Shown here: positions 51,171 to 62,900 of the stretch, in pieces
Layout: every line of letters begins with the position of its first letter
How positions within the stretch are numbered: the stretch's first letter is position 1
Source: Guillardia theta CCMP2712
Lineage: Eukaryota > Cryptophyceae > Pyrenomonadales > Geminigeraceae
Direction: 5' to 3'
Assembly: GCF_000315625.1 (NCBI RefSeq)
Contig: NW_005434614.1
Location: 364,404-428,403, forward strand
DNA: 64,000 nt
The notes under the pieces: generated by a model
Database searches by the model: none
The model's input: only the letters and a program-made list of their open reading frames with translations
What the model was told of the DNA's origin: nothing
Made by a program: the position numbers and the translations under genes

Positions 51171-51800
51171 CCTGCAGGTCGGACCCGTAGCTGGACTTGA
51201 CCGCTACAGGTGCTCCGTCCGGACTCCCCGGAGCTCCGGGAGTCCGCGGCACGGCGCGGTTGACTGAGGGCTCGTAAAGGGACTCAGCTAAAGGAGTCAG
51301 TGAAGGGGCTGGTAAACTCTTTTACTCAAAGTTAAGTTAAAATCACTACCAGCTGGTGAACTATCGGGTGACAGTGAGTCACTTGGAAGGCTGTCACGGG
51401 CAGTCAGCAAGTTTGGGGACAGCAGTTGGCAGGATTAGGTTTGGTTCTCGCTGTCTTTTCTCTTCTCGCCGTTTGGCCAGTGCGACAGTGTCAGGGTCAA
51501 GCCTCCTCGACTCTCCTGATCATATCGGATTGTCCTCGTACTGATCTTTAACTTAACTTTGAGTAAAGAAAGTCAGCACCCCCTTGCCAAGTTGCATCTG
51601 AGTACGGTCCGCAAGCCCGCCTCCGCTACTGGGGCAGTCACGGCGCTGTATCGCCACTCGGCGGAGGCTCGGCCCGGCTGGGACCCCGGCCCGGGGCGTC
51701 CGGGTGACTGCGGCGTCACGGCCAGTCCGGGTTGAACTTGCTTCGGAACGACCGTGACTCTCACTAGCCGCGGGACTCGAAGTGCGGATCGCAACATTGT
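51170..51800. other. GC-rich patch enclosing a short inverted-repeat element
   Basis: GC-rich stretches with CTGAGT/ACTCAG words on both sides of the 250-bp inverted-repeat unit. No gene is supported; the ORFs follow GC content. Confidence 0.5.
51319..51568. mobile_element. Putative non-autonomous inverted-repeat element (MITE-like)
   Basis: The left arm TTTTACTCAAAGTTAAGTTAAA (positions 51320-51341) and the right arm at 51547-51568 are near-perfect reverse complements of about 21-22 bp bounding 250 bp. The inner end of the right arm plus its flank recurs inverted at 52873-52920. It has no coding capacity. No duplicated target site is clear. Confidence 0.5.
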
Positions 51801-52228
51801 GATGCAGGAAGTTCAATCATGTCAAGACAGGCTCTTCACCGTCAGACAGGATGTTCATTTCGATTCCAAAATTACATCCGAGTGAGGCTGTCACTGCATG
51901 ACTTGATCAAGGTTGGAGTTGAGTCCACACAGCGCAACACACTGACAGCGCTACGGTAGGCCGCGTGTTGGATTCTGACAACAAGAAGATCATAGTACAG
52001 GGTGATTGTTGGCCGTTTGATATCATTCAAACTCTATTTATACACCTCTTATCAAGTTTCAGATCGTCTCTTATTCTGAAACGACAATCATATGCTCATT
52101 GAATATAATACAAAGATAAGAAAAACAAACTACGTTTCTTTACCATGCTGGACTTTCGTCATTGCTACTTTTTTCTATCCCTTTGGCAAAGTGGGTACAA
52201 CAAGAATGCATTCAGTACATTTGGAATC

Positions 52229-52411
52229 CTATGACCAAGTGACCTTTGTTCTCGCGTTCAAGATATTTCCCAAACACTCCTTGCCGTCGCTCGTGATTCG
52301 GATACCGTGTTGGCCGGCTTGACAACTCCTTCTGTGAAATGAGACTTTCTGAGACTCGATTATCCTCACGGTGCGTAGAAGAGCAACGTCGTTACGAGAC
52401 ATTGTGTTCAC
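52229..52411 (-). CDS. Small hypothetical protein, paralogue of the ORF at 50549
   Basis: A 60-codon frame from an ATG (MSRNDVALLRTVRIIESQK) with the shared block GIRITSDGKECLGNILNAR. It is shorter than its paralogue, ending soon after the block. Both are on the minus strand 1.6 kb apart. Confidence 0.4.
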   Translation of the reverse strand: MNTMSRNDVALLRTVRIIESQKVSFHRRSCQAGQHGIRITSDGKECLGNILNARTKVTWS

Positions 52412-52429
52412 AAAGATTCAGGAAGTATG

Positions 52430-52860
52430 CGAGATGCTTGGTCCTACTAGAGGACTGATTGAAACCGATGCAGAGTAAGGATTGAACCAATGGTTCCAAG
52501 ACGAAGGTGGCTAGTGCACGAAGAGATTGGCTTGCTATAGGATGCGTGTGAAGCTTTCAAGAACTTCTACTCCGAGGAAGATGAAAAAGCGAGGGCAGGT
52601 TCAATGTAATCAAGGCAAGTTGCCTGCTGGACCGGGAGGACCCCTGGCCAGGGAGGACCACCCACTATACTACCGTACTGTACCCCACTTCATTGACTAC
52701 TGGGTGGGGGTGATCATTTATGCAACTCGCTACAGTACCGAGCCGTGCAGCAAAGTCGGTTAGACTTATTTACTACAGAGACACTGTCAGCAACCGACTC
52801 AGTGAATCGGATAAACCTCTTCCGGCGGATCATGACATTACGCCGCGTGTCGCACTACGG
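52430..52860. other. Spacer, no supported gene
   Basis: Mixed sequence between the small ORF and the next GC-rich patch. The 78-codon plus-strand ORF at 52527 shows no motif or conservation cue. Confidence 0.45.
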
Positions 52861-52878
52861 TTTAGCCTCGTCTTCTTC

Positions 52879-53400
52879 ACTCAAAATTAAGTTAAAATTC
52901 TATACGAGGACAATCGGATGATGCCGCGCCGGGCCCACCGGGCCTGCCAGCCTGAGCCTGAGTACTACTACTACCGAAAGTTCGGACAGGCTCCGGGACT
53001 CGGAGCCTGGTCGGACTCCGGCGGGCCACCAGAAGTTGACCGGGGGGCCCTGATCGGACCGTGAGTCACTGCCTGCCGCCGCCGCGCCGATCACTGTCGG
53101 TCGGAACTTCGGAAGTTCACAACGAGCATCACTGGGGCCTTTGCCAACCGTTGAACCCATCCCGGCACAATTATGCCCAATGCCCTCAGTCACGTTTGAC
53201 AGTCACGGACGCGCCGCCCGCGGCCGGCTCAGGGGCGGCGGGCCGGGGGGCGGACTGACGCTGAGTGACTCTGTTGCAAGCCTAAGTAGGAGGCTGACTC
53301 GAGACCGGGCCGCAGTGCCACTCCGAGTGAGTTCCGGGCTCCCAGGCTCGGCGGAGCCTCGGACCGCCGGGCCGGGCTACCGTGCCGTTTTACTACCGGT
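52879..53400. repeat. GC-rich dispersed element with inverted TTTAACTTAA motif
   Basis: Begins with ACTCAAAATTAAGTTAAA (52879-52896), a one-base variant of the inverted 18-mer, followed by ACGAGGACAATCGGAT, the reverse complement of the flank at 51505-51545. The rest is GC-rich with GAGTCACTG and TGAGTGACTC words up to the coiled-coil gene. Confidence 0.55.
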
Positions 53401-53465
53401 TAGTCAAAGGCAGTCAAAGTTTTTTTACGGTCAATTTTTTTTTACAACCGTCGAGGCTTTTCAAG

Positions 53466-56400
53466 ATGACGGACTCAGTAATGCTGGGGTTGCAGGAGGA
53501 GCCTGGAGAGGGGGGAGGAGGCGCCGCGATGAGCGACGCGTCAGAATGCGAGGAGGCAGAGAAGAGTCTGCACCAGATCCTCTCGGCGCTATCAACTTCC
53601 ATAACAGAGAAACGATCGTTGCAGGAAGCGAAAGTGAAGATGGAAGGGGCCCTTGCGGAGCATCAGAAGAGTTTGCTGCGACTGAGAGAAGCTGACGGAA
53701 GAAGGGGCATGGAGCTCGAGGCGCTCAAATCTGCCATGGAAGTTCTGAAGAAGAAGTCCAGCGAGCGGGAGGATGCGTTGCTGAAGGAGATGGAAGAGAT
53801 GAGAAGGCGGCATGGCGAGGACATCGATAGAATCAGCCAGTCAAAGTCACATGCGATCGAGGATATCGAGAGGAGTTACAGTGAGGCGTTGCGGACGGCG
53901 CAGGGGAGAACTCAGGAGGTCCGAGAGGCAGAGAGAGAAGCAGCCGAGAAAGCGACCCGACTGGATCGAGAGGTGGAGGGACTGAGAGTAAGTACATGAC
54001 GTTGACTTGTGGCGAGGCTGACATGGGTTGTGATCAAGGCACAACTACGCCAATGTGAGAACGAGCGAAACTACCAGGCGTCCTGTCTCGAAGAGGAGAG
54101 AAAGAGTTTCAACAGATTCCGGGAGGAGGCACAACGCAAGAAGGCTGAACTTGAACGCAGAGTCCTCGAGCTGGAAACCAAAGACTCTGAGCTCCAGAGC
54201 AAGAACAGGACCTTGCAGCTAGATCTTCAAGCGGAGAGGACAGAGAGGGAGAGGCTCGTCCAGTCTCTGAGGGAGGAGATCCAATCCCTCACGGAGTCAA
54301 GGGAGAAAGCGCGGAAAGAAGCAGGTAAGCAGTCATGAGGGGCTTCTCGGCATGACATGTGCTCTCAGGACACGCCTTTCGTTCCACAGAGCATGCAAAC
54401 GAGGAGAGCATGCAGGCCAAGGCTCATGCAGCCCAGCTGACAGAGACCGTGAAGCGCCTGCAGACGTCTCTCGCTCAGGTGGGAGGCGAGCTGGAGGGTG
54501 TCAAGGCAGCCAAGTCGCAGCTGGAGAGGGAGCGCCAGTCCGAGATGGAAAGCCTGGAGGAGCTGAGAAGGTAAAGAGGCTCCTTTTGGGCCCTTGCTGA
54601 CTGACGAACATGCAGAGCGCTGAGCCTTCGGCAACAAGACCTCAAGGACAAGCGACTGCGAGCCCTCGACCGCCTTGTCTCCTTCAGGAAAGGAGCTTCC
54701 CCAGCACAAGGGGAGGAGAACCGGCCTGTCAACGGCAGGGATTCGCCTGCTGGTCTGCCTCAGAGTCCAAAAGAGGGCAACGAGGCCGCAAGAGAGGCTC
54801 GCTATCAGCTCTCCCAGATTCCCAAGTTCGTCCCGAGTCAACGCCCTGAGACTTCAGACGAGGAGGAGGCGGAGAGTAAATCAGGACAGGACGGGAGCTC
54901 CACACACGAAGAGCCCCTGTCAGCAAGACCAGTCCCGTCCGACACGTCGCCGTCTCCTCCTCGTCTTGAGCAGCGATGGAACGAGGAGAGGATCGCAACT
55001 TTGGGGAGGAGAGAGGTCCGGGGGCTGACAGAGGTGTATGTGGTGTCAGCAAGGAACCTCCCAGAGAGGTTCAACGAGGTCAGTTCGCCTCCTGCTCCTT
55101 TTGCAGTGACCGCAATGGCAGAACATCGCGGTCGAGGTCAACTTGCAGGGACAGATGGCCCGCACAAGGTGCCCCCCTCCTCCCTGCCTTTCCCCTTCCC
55201 CTTCCCCTTCCCCTTCCCCTTCCCCTTCCCCGTCCCCTCCCTCCTTCAACTCTTCTTCTCCATGCTTCTCTCCTGCCTCCTGCCCCCCCATCTCTCACAT
55301 ACTCCCTCTTTGCTGCGTTCATCTCCTGCAGGTCTCTGTGCTGACGTCACTCAGGGCAAGCGTGGCGGGCAAGCTAGAGTGGCATGCTCACTTCAGACTT
55401 CCTTCCGAAGACCCGAATAAGGTAGAGGAACAGGGGAGGGGGGAAGGAGGAAAAGGGAGGAAGAGAAGAAGGAATGCTTTGGAGGAGGAGGCGGAGAATG
55501 ATTAGGTGGTGGAGAGAGGAGGGAGGAGGGAGGAGGGAGGAGGGAGGAGGGAAGAGGGAGGAGGGAAGAGGGAAGAGAGAGGAGAGAGGAGGGGAATCTT
55601 CGTTGAACTTGACGAGCACGATGGGCAGGACCTCGTTCTCTTTGACCTCATCAAAACTTCTCGTGAGTTCTCCTCCTCGTCCTTCGTTGCAACCCTCAAA
55701 CTCTCCCTTGTCTTGACCCCTCCCCCAGCACACCATTCTTTCTTCGCACCTCCTCTCCCCTCCCCCCTTCACCATTCTCATCCTCCATACCACCTTCTTC
55801 TCATCCTCTGCCTCTTCCTGCATCCATTCTGTCCGCTAACTCTCTTCCTTCAGGGAGGGAGCTGATCGGACGAGTTGCCATCCCTCTCAATGTATGTTCT
55901 TCTCCTCCTCCTCCTCCTCCCTCCTGAACTGTCGCAGCGGGTGGTCAGGAAGGGACGAGAGGCCGGCTGGTACGAGCTGAGAAACCAGAGTGGCCACCTT
56001 GTCAAATCGGAATCAGGTCAGCTCCGTTCCAGCTGGAGATGTTTGACACGTCAGCAGGGGAGGCGGCGATGCTTCAGATCGGATGTGCCGTGGTAACGGT
56101 GCATGAGGGAGCGACGAAGCCCTTCTACAGGGATCAAGTCTGGCTGCCCAGCAGAGGGGTTAGCTGCTCGCCTTGCCTTCCCCTGCCCCTTCTTTTCACC
56201 TCTCTGTTTCCTGTTCCTCCTTTCTCTTGCCCACCAAAAAACATTTTCGTCTTGTCCTCTCCTCTCCTCTCCTCTCCTCTCCTCTCCTCTCCTCTCCTCT
56301 CCTCTCCTCTCCTCTCCTCTCCTCTCCTCTCCTCTCCTCTCCTCTCCTCTCGAACGATCTAACTTGCTCACCAGACCTCCTCCCCCACCTCCGCCTCCTC

Positions 56401-56859
56401 GGGCTCTTGGAAGACGGGCTTCATCATCTTCGATCCCTACAGTCAAGTTTGCGCCTCCTTCTCACCTTCTCCAGCTTGACCCTTGAAAAGGCCTTGCACA
56501 TATCGTCTGTTGAGATTGAAGAATTTCCTCCCTTCGTTGCAGGTAGCAGGAGGAGGCAGGGGGAGGAGGTTGAGTGTTAGGAAGTGAGGAGATGAAGTGG
56601 AGGGGAGGAGGAGCAACTCTGACCGGTTTCCTACACAGGAGACGAGCGCTGCCTGCTCATCCGATCGTCAAAGTTGGCAGTGAATCCTCAGGTCCCTCCT
56701 TTCCTCCTCATTCCTCGTCCTGCTCCCTTCCTGCTCCTCCTCCTGGACTCCCTCCTCCCCCACCCCTTGGCTCTTCTCATCGCGTCCATTTGTGCAGGAC
56801 CGGAGGACCATCCTCCTTTTGAGCTCTGATGACGATCAGCGACAAGGTCAAGCATGAGT

Positions 56860-56952
<93 letters not shown>

Positions 56953-57141
56953 CCCTCGTCTTCTTCGTCCACCCTTGATGTTACTCGCGTCTCCTGCCAC
57001 TCACAAGCGAGCGTCTCTTGCAGTGCTCTGCCCCCGCAGTGACAGCCTAGCACGTGAGTGGATCAGACTCTTCTGCGAAGGTAGAGCCCGTCTCCTGCCT
57101 GCCTGCCTGCCTGCCTGCCTGCGTGCCTGCCTGCCTGCGTG

Positions 57142-57172
<31 letters not shown>

Positions 57173-57375
57173 TCTTTTCCCCCTTCATTGCTCCTCGTAC
57201 TGCTCTTCTGTACTTTCACCCGTCCCTCTTCCTTCTGCCTCCTCCTCCTCTTGCCCTGGCTCTCGCTCATGGCTGTGGTGCAGCGGGAGCAGCAGAGCTC
57301 GCTGACTGGGATAGTTTGATGGGAGGGCGGGAAGATGTCGATCGTTCCGTTCCGATCAGAAGAAGAGAGCTGTGA
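53466..57375 (+). CDS. Coiled coil - C2 - PH domain protein
   Basis: Start MTDSVMLGLQEEPGEG (ATG 53466). Four exons encode about 330 residues of coiled coil (KSLHQILSALSTSITEKRSL, EIQSLTESREKARKEA, AAQLTETVKRLQTSLAQVGG). A Pro/Ser/Glu-rich linker follows (to about 54970). The C2 domain is spread over small exons: LTEVYVVSARNLPERFNE (55027-55080), LEWHAHFRLPSEDP (55375), a DEHDGQDLVLFDL strand (55608) and RELIGRVAIPLN (55856). After LEMFDTSAGEAAMLQIG, PH-like pieces appear: GDERCLLIRSSKLAVNPQ (56640-56692), DRRTILLLSSDD and SLAREWIRLFCE with the conserved Trp. A phase-matched last exon (AGAAELADWDSLMGG) ends at 57375. Membrane lipid binding by C2 and PH is inferred. Introns are unusually rich in simple repeats. 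Confidence 0.68.
55190..55232. repeat. CCCCTT hexamer tract in an intron
   Basis: About seven CCCCTT units between C2-domain exons. Confidence 0.9.
56256..56351. repeat. CCTCT pentamer array in an intron
   Basis: About 19 near-perfect CCTCT units, one of the purest arrays in the window, inside the coiled coil-C2-PH gene. Confidence 0.95.
56863..56960. repeat. CTCGTC/CTCGCC hexamer array
   Basis: About 16 units, between the exon DRRTILLLSSDD and the exon SLAREWIRLFCE, therefore intronic. It is open in both strands as Ser or Asp/Glu runs. Confidence 0.95.
57095..57172. repeat. CCTG tetramer array in the last intron
   Basis: CCTG repeats with two GTG interruptions, directly after the PH-like exon donor site. 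Confidence 0.95.
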
Positions 57376-57483
57376 TGTAGAGGAGGCAAGGCACGAGACG
57401 CAGGGAGGAGGGGCAAGAGTGAATGTAAGAGGGGAAGGAAGGAGAGCAGGAGGGAGGAGAACGTTCAGGTCAGGTCTCCTCAG

Positions 57484-59499
57484 TCATCGTGAATGTACGG
57501 GTAACTTCGCAACCGCAAAATCTCCTGCTCCTCCTGCTCCTCCTGCTGAGCTCCGACCCCAGCAGGAGGGTGAGCCGAGCTGAAGCACTCTCGGCAGAAG
57601 AATCCTGCCGGGCTTGTCAAACATGTCAGAAGTCTCTTCCCAGCTGAGCTCCACCTGGGGTCTCCTTGCTCATTCTGTCGGCGTATGTGACGATCCCAGC
57701 AGTCCGCTTGTCACAAGTTTGACATCTGCGGGCAAACGGCCTTGTCCTCCACACCTCCCTCGGGAACTTCTCTGGAGCACTTGACGTGTCACGTCGGGTT
57801 AGCAGCCCCCCTACCCCCTTGCTCACCCCGATCTGAAGGCGAGACCCACCTGCCCTCCAGCTGCGAGAACGTGATCTGCCGGGGTTGTCAGCAGCTGGGG
57901 AGCTCAGACTCTAGAGCTTACCGCGTGCTCGCAGCGCCCTCCATGGCAGAAGAGGTACTTCCTGCCTACGGCGACGCTGAGGGAGGAGAACTGAGTTCTG
58001 TCCAGCTCTGCGACCCTGACAGCTCGGCGTTGCTTGCAACTTGTCAGAGCGATGAGAGACGACCTGTCAGCTCACCCTGTGCTTAACCTCGTCCACAAAC
58101 TTGTGCAGGATGCGGGAGGTGAAGTCCTGGTGGGCGGGTTGACGAGAATCCACGTAGAAGACGTCTTCCACGAAGACGAAAGAGGGGAGCTTTCTACTGT
58201 CTGCAGCCCCCAGGGGACGAGGAGGATGTAAGGACGCGATTCGTAGCATGATTGTTGCAAGGTGGGTGGAAAGAGCAGAGAGAGACATGGGAGAAGAGGA
58301 GACGGGAAGAGAGCGAGAGCAAAGGAGAGTGCGGAACAAGAAAGAGGGAGAAGGAGGGAGCGAAGAAGAGAGAGGGAGAAGGAGGGAGCGAAGAAGAGAA
58401 AGGGAGAAGGAGTGAGCGAAGAAGAGAGAGAGGGGAGCGAGGGAGAAGTATGTGGTAGATGGGAGGGAGGACAAGGGGACAGGGCAAACAGGGGGCACCT
58501 TCATCCTCCATAGTAGCTGTTAGACACCATCCTTCGGTCTTCGAGATCTGATCTAGAGGAGGAGGAGGAAGAGGAGGGGGGGAGCATGGAGAGAGGCAAG
58601 GAGAGGAGGCGAGAGAGAGAGTGAGAGAGTGAGAGAGTGAAGACGAGAGTTTGATGTCGGCATGTTCTCACCGATCAGTTGTGACATGGGCTGCGAACCT
58701 AGCACCTCGTACTCCAACACCTGACGAGCGAGCTGTCACTTCTCTTCCTGCCTTCCCCTCCCTTCGCAAGCTACCTTGAGGTCCTTGTTCCGATGATCGA
58801 TCTGAACGGTGATCACCGTTTCGTTGCAGGCATGCGGCACCTCCGTCGGCTCTCCAGCAGAGGCAACATGCTGCTCGCTAGTTCTCGCAGACGTCAGGGC
58901 AAAGTTCTTGGGCTTGTAGTACCGCAGACGCTGCCTGAAGACGACCGTCAGCCAGCTCCACAGCTACCTGCGGCCTCCAGCCTCTCCCCTCCCTAACTCT
59001 CTCAATTGCTCGTCCTCGCTACGTTCTCCTCCTCTACTGTGGCTCCTTCCTTCTACAATATATCTCCACCAGATTCATCTCTCCTAACCTCTTCTGTTTC
59101 GGCCCCTTCGGCGTTGCTGGGCTGGGAGGAGCAGGGGAGGACATCGCAGTCCCGTCGACGCGTCTTTGCGTTGTACCCCTCGCCGTCTCATCCTCCACAT
59201 CCTCAGCAGTCTGTGCGCTCTCCCCCTCGCCAGGGCTTCCATGCGCAGGGTCTGTGGAGAACGAGTTAGATAAGTGTGAACGCAACTTTTTTCACAACAT
59301 GACTTGTCACCTTTGTGACTGTCTGTCCAGAGGTCATCTGTTGCCAGTATACCCTTGTCATCCAGGGTGCTAGCATAAAAGTTCGCCTGCTGCAGAACAG
59401 AGCGAGCGAGCTCCTGGAAGCTTCTCAAACGTCAGACGGCCTTTCACTGCCATGATCGTTGGCTCACCGATCAATCGGCACCGGCTGCCATGGCCACAT
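57484..59499 (-). CDS. SNAPC3: SNAPC3/SNAP50, subunit of the snRNA-activating protein complex
   Basis: Minus-strand gene with about nine short introns. Start MWPWQPVPIDR (ATG 59499), joined in phase to SFQELARSVLQQANFY. A Ser/Pro/Thr linker (about 59270-59080) follows. Conserved parts come in family order: ETVITVQIDHRNKDLK, VLEYEVLGSQPMSQLI (about 58700), FVFVEDVFYVDSRQPAHQDF (about 58160), KYLFCHGGRCEHAITFSQLE (matching the H-x-G-x-CEH zinc motif), WRTRPFARRCQTCDKRTAGIV, FFCRECFSSAH and a C-terminal YPYIHDD. The Cys/His set matches the SNAP50 zinc finger that binds the proximal sequence element of snRNA promoters for RNA polymerases II and III. It ends at 57484, 109 bp from the convergent C2-PH gene. 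Nuclear location follows from family knowledge. Confidence 0.86.
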
Positions 59500-59907
59500 G
59501 AACCTAAGACAGTGAGATAAGGGACACGGAGATTCACAATCACTACTGAGCCCATCCTCGCTCCGTCCCTCCGTCCCTCCCTCGCTCCTTCGCTCGCTCC
59601 TTCGCTCGCTCCCTCGCTCCCCCTTTGCCTCCCTCATTGCCTCCCTCCTGTTCGCCCGCCTGTCTCATCTCCATCCTCCTACCTCCCTTCCCTCTTCCTA
59701 CAGGGTGCCCATCCTCCATTTCCCGAATCTCATCGCCCTCATACGATACTCAGTCGGATTTCTGATGGCCGGGCCCGCTGCCATCGCCGGGAAAACGGTC
59801 GCCGGGCCCGGCCGGGTCACCGGGTGTTAAACTGGGGGACGGAGGGGGTAGGGTGGGTCCAGGAATGAGGGTGGGGTTGAGACGACTCGGATATCCGAGG
59901 TTGACAG
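59500..59907. promoter_or_regulatory. Divergent intergenic region with GC patch
   Basis: Lies between the SNAPC3 start (-) and the PH-channel start (+). It contains a CT-rich tract with CGCTCCTT repeats (59560-59650) and a GCCGGGCCC-rich patch (59766-59826) with internal inverted repeats. Confidence 0.4.
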
Positions 59908-62900
59908 ATGTCATGGTGGAGGGACGACGGAACAGGGATCATGAAGGGAGAGGTGATGGTGAGGAGGGAGAACGACAACAAGACATGGAGCAAGAAAGTG
60001 AAGCAGGATGCGACATGCTGGCAGAACTTGATGAGGGGAGAGCCTTCCTCTTGCCGACAGCACTCTGCCGAGAATGGACTGACGGACAAAGCACGGCATG
60101 GCTCGGCAGCCATGGAGAGAGCGAGTGCAGCTGATCTGAGCCCCTCGAGTGCAGGACAGATCGATCATGTTGTTGAGGGGCGTGAGAGGAGGGAAAGTCA
60201 TAACGCTCTCCATCGCAACCCATCAACGACAGGTACAGAACCTGTTCCAATGTCGACCTGGCCGTCGAGGACATGGCGGAGGGTCTTTCACTCTCAACAA
60301 ACCGTGGATAGATATGAAGCTTTCCTCACCTGCCAGAACTTGACCATTCACCCGAACGGCAACAGCAGATGGAGGACCTCAGTCAAGCACGTTATCCCAA
60401 TCTCGACCATTCAGAGCGTCTGGACGTCAGACTCGGTGTTCTATCACCACCTACACGGCAAACAGCATCACGATATCAACATGCCTGTGGAAGAAAACGT
60501 TTTCATCTTGTTCATGGCAGAACATGTGGGCAATGTGTTGTGCCGGGTGGATGTGATGATCTGACATGAGTCGAGCAGCTCTATGGTGACAACTATGGCA
60601 TCCGACCGCGTCAGATTGTGACAGTAACATGCAACAACGTGGCTCACCATCGAATGTTCTCTCGTCCTGTGCTGACACGTGAGACAGGATGAGGACGCTG
60701 AGCGTTGGAGCGGCGCGATCAGGAGGCTCATGGAGAGACAAGAGTCGTTACCTCGACCCACTGGCGCCCTGAGGTTCTGGCAGAACCGGGTGAGAATCTT
60801 GGAGCTCTTGACTGTCATTCGATCTCACTGAGACATGTCTTGACTGCCAGTGCTGGGAGTACTACAACGGGTTCTCGAGGAGATGGCTCAACTGCGCCGT
60901 GCTCATAACTTACTTTGCTGGCAATGTAGTCGAAGTTGTCTTTCTTTCCTACTTTCAGACCCCCGAAGAAATCCAACGGACGTTCACTCAAATCTACATC
61001 GCTTTCTCCGTCTTCTTTACCTTCGACGTCTGCACATCGTTATATAGCTGCATGGACTGTCATAGAGTCTTCATCTACCTGTCTGGTAAGTCCTTCAGCC
61101 CCTTCTTGTCTGAGAGTTCCTTGCTATGCTGCGTGATAGGCGATGGAGGAACCCTTCTAGACGCTGACTGCTTGCCTGTGCTGCCTTGCAGACTTTTGGA
61201 ACGTGTTTGATATCGTCATGGTACCTGCTCCTCCTTCTCCGCCGCCTCCCCCCTCCCCTCCCCCCTCCCCTTCCTCTATCATTGCTGACTTTCGCTACAT
61301 TCACCTCTGCTCTTCTGTCCCCACTTTGCTTCCCACCTCTCCGTTGAACCTCTTCAGGTCTCATTGAGCTGGGCATCCATCAACTACGTCACTGCCTCTT
61401 CCTCCTCCAACTTCTGGACGGCCATGCCTCTCATCAGAACAATCCGGCTGCTCAAGATGGTCGACGTCTACCGGGGGTTCGGCTACATCGTACACGCGAT
61501 CCGCATGGCCGTGCCGGAGATGGGCAGTACCTTGCTCGTGACTGTCATGGTGTACGGTATCTTCGCCATCCTCGTGGTGAGAAGGGGAAAGGGAAGGGGG
61601 AGGGGGAAGGGGAGGGGAAGGGAAAGGGAGGATATGAAGTGATATCTTGCTCTGTGATTCTCAGGTGAATCTGTTTGCTGCTGACTCGCCACGTTTGGAG
61701 GTTCATCGCTACCATCTTCCTCCTTTTGCTCCTTGTTCCGCGTCCTTTTTGCCGGCTTATTTGTCCTGCTTCTCCTCTCGTTAATTTTCCATTCAGCTGT
61801 TGTTCTATGATTGTTCTTGAATTTGCCCCCACATTCATCATATGTCCTTGATAGTTTGCCGTTACCAAGTCACTGGTTTACATTGCAGACCTTTAGCGAA
61901 GCTCTCTTCACGCTTTTCCAAGTTTGTCGTTTCATTGTCTTGCGATAGTTTATGACATCTCAATCTTCCTACTGTTTTCCCTCGTCCTCTCTCCTCTTCT
62001 CCCATCTCCTCTCCCTTGATCTTGACTCCGCTGTCTTTCCTCATGTCCTATATACTCGCCCTGTTTGTTTCTGTTTCCGCCGCTTTCGTCTCGTTTCCCT
62101 TCCCACAGATCAGTACCTTTGATGACTGGACAAGTATTGTGCGGGAAGTGGAGGACAATGGAGGAAACTCTGCACTTGCAAAAGTACTCTTCATCTTGTT
62201 CCAGGCAAGTACGTCTATACATTTGTTCCCTCATTCAGTAACATGGTCTTTGCAGTTGATCATAGCTTTTACCCTCCTCAGCCTCGTTGTAAGCATGTGA
62301 GGTACAAGTCTCAAAGATGCTAATGTTCGACCAGAGCGCTGTCTTGATCAACAACTTCCTGCTGTTCAAAGGAAGAATGGCGCAGGAGTCTTGTGCTTCA
62401 GACTCAAAGTACATCGATCTACAACATGTTGCTAAGAATCCCCTCTACCAAGTATCGCTAAAGATCATCCAGGAGGACGTGGTTGGAGACCAGGTAGCTC
62501 CCTGCCTTGCTCCAGTTTCTCCTTCTCTCTTCTCTCCTTCCCTCCTCAGCAGCTCCCGCCCCTCCTCTAGTCTCTCCTTCTCTCTTCTCTCCTTCTCTGC
62601 TCAACTCTCCTGAGCCTTGTCTCCCCCAGAGCCGCCTCACTCGCATGGCGCAACTGATCTCGGACATGTGGGAGGCGCTGCGAGCGGAGGACAAGCACTG
62701 GCTGACCTACGAGGAGCTGAAAGAGAGGATGAAGCAGCTGGACTTTTCGCCTCCTGTGGTCATACCAAGGTCCCTTCCTCCCTCCTTCAGTACCTTCTTC
62801 TCCTCCTCAGGACGTGAGGACATCATTGACGTGAGGGGGTTCGAGCTTCTCATCAGATTCGCATGCACGACAAGCGAGGTCCACAGGATCAACGAATTCT

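Noticed and set aside
56039-56446. Glu/Arg ORF opposite the CCTCT array
   Set aside because: Product of the pentamer repeat in an intron.
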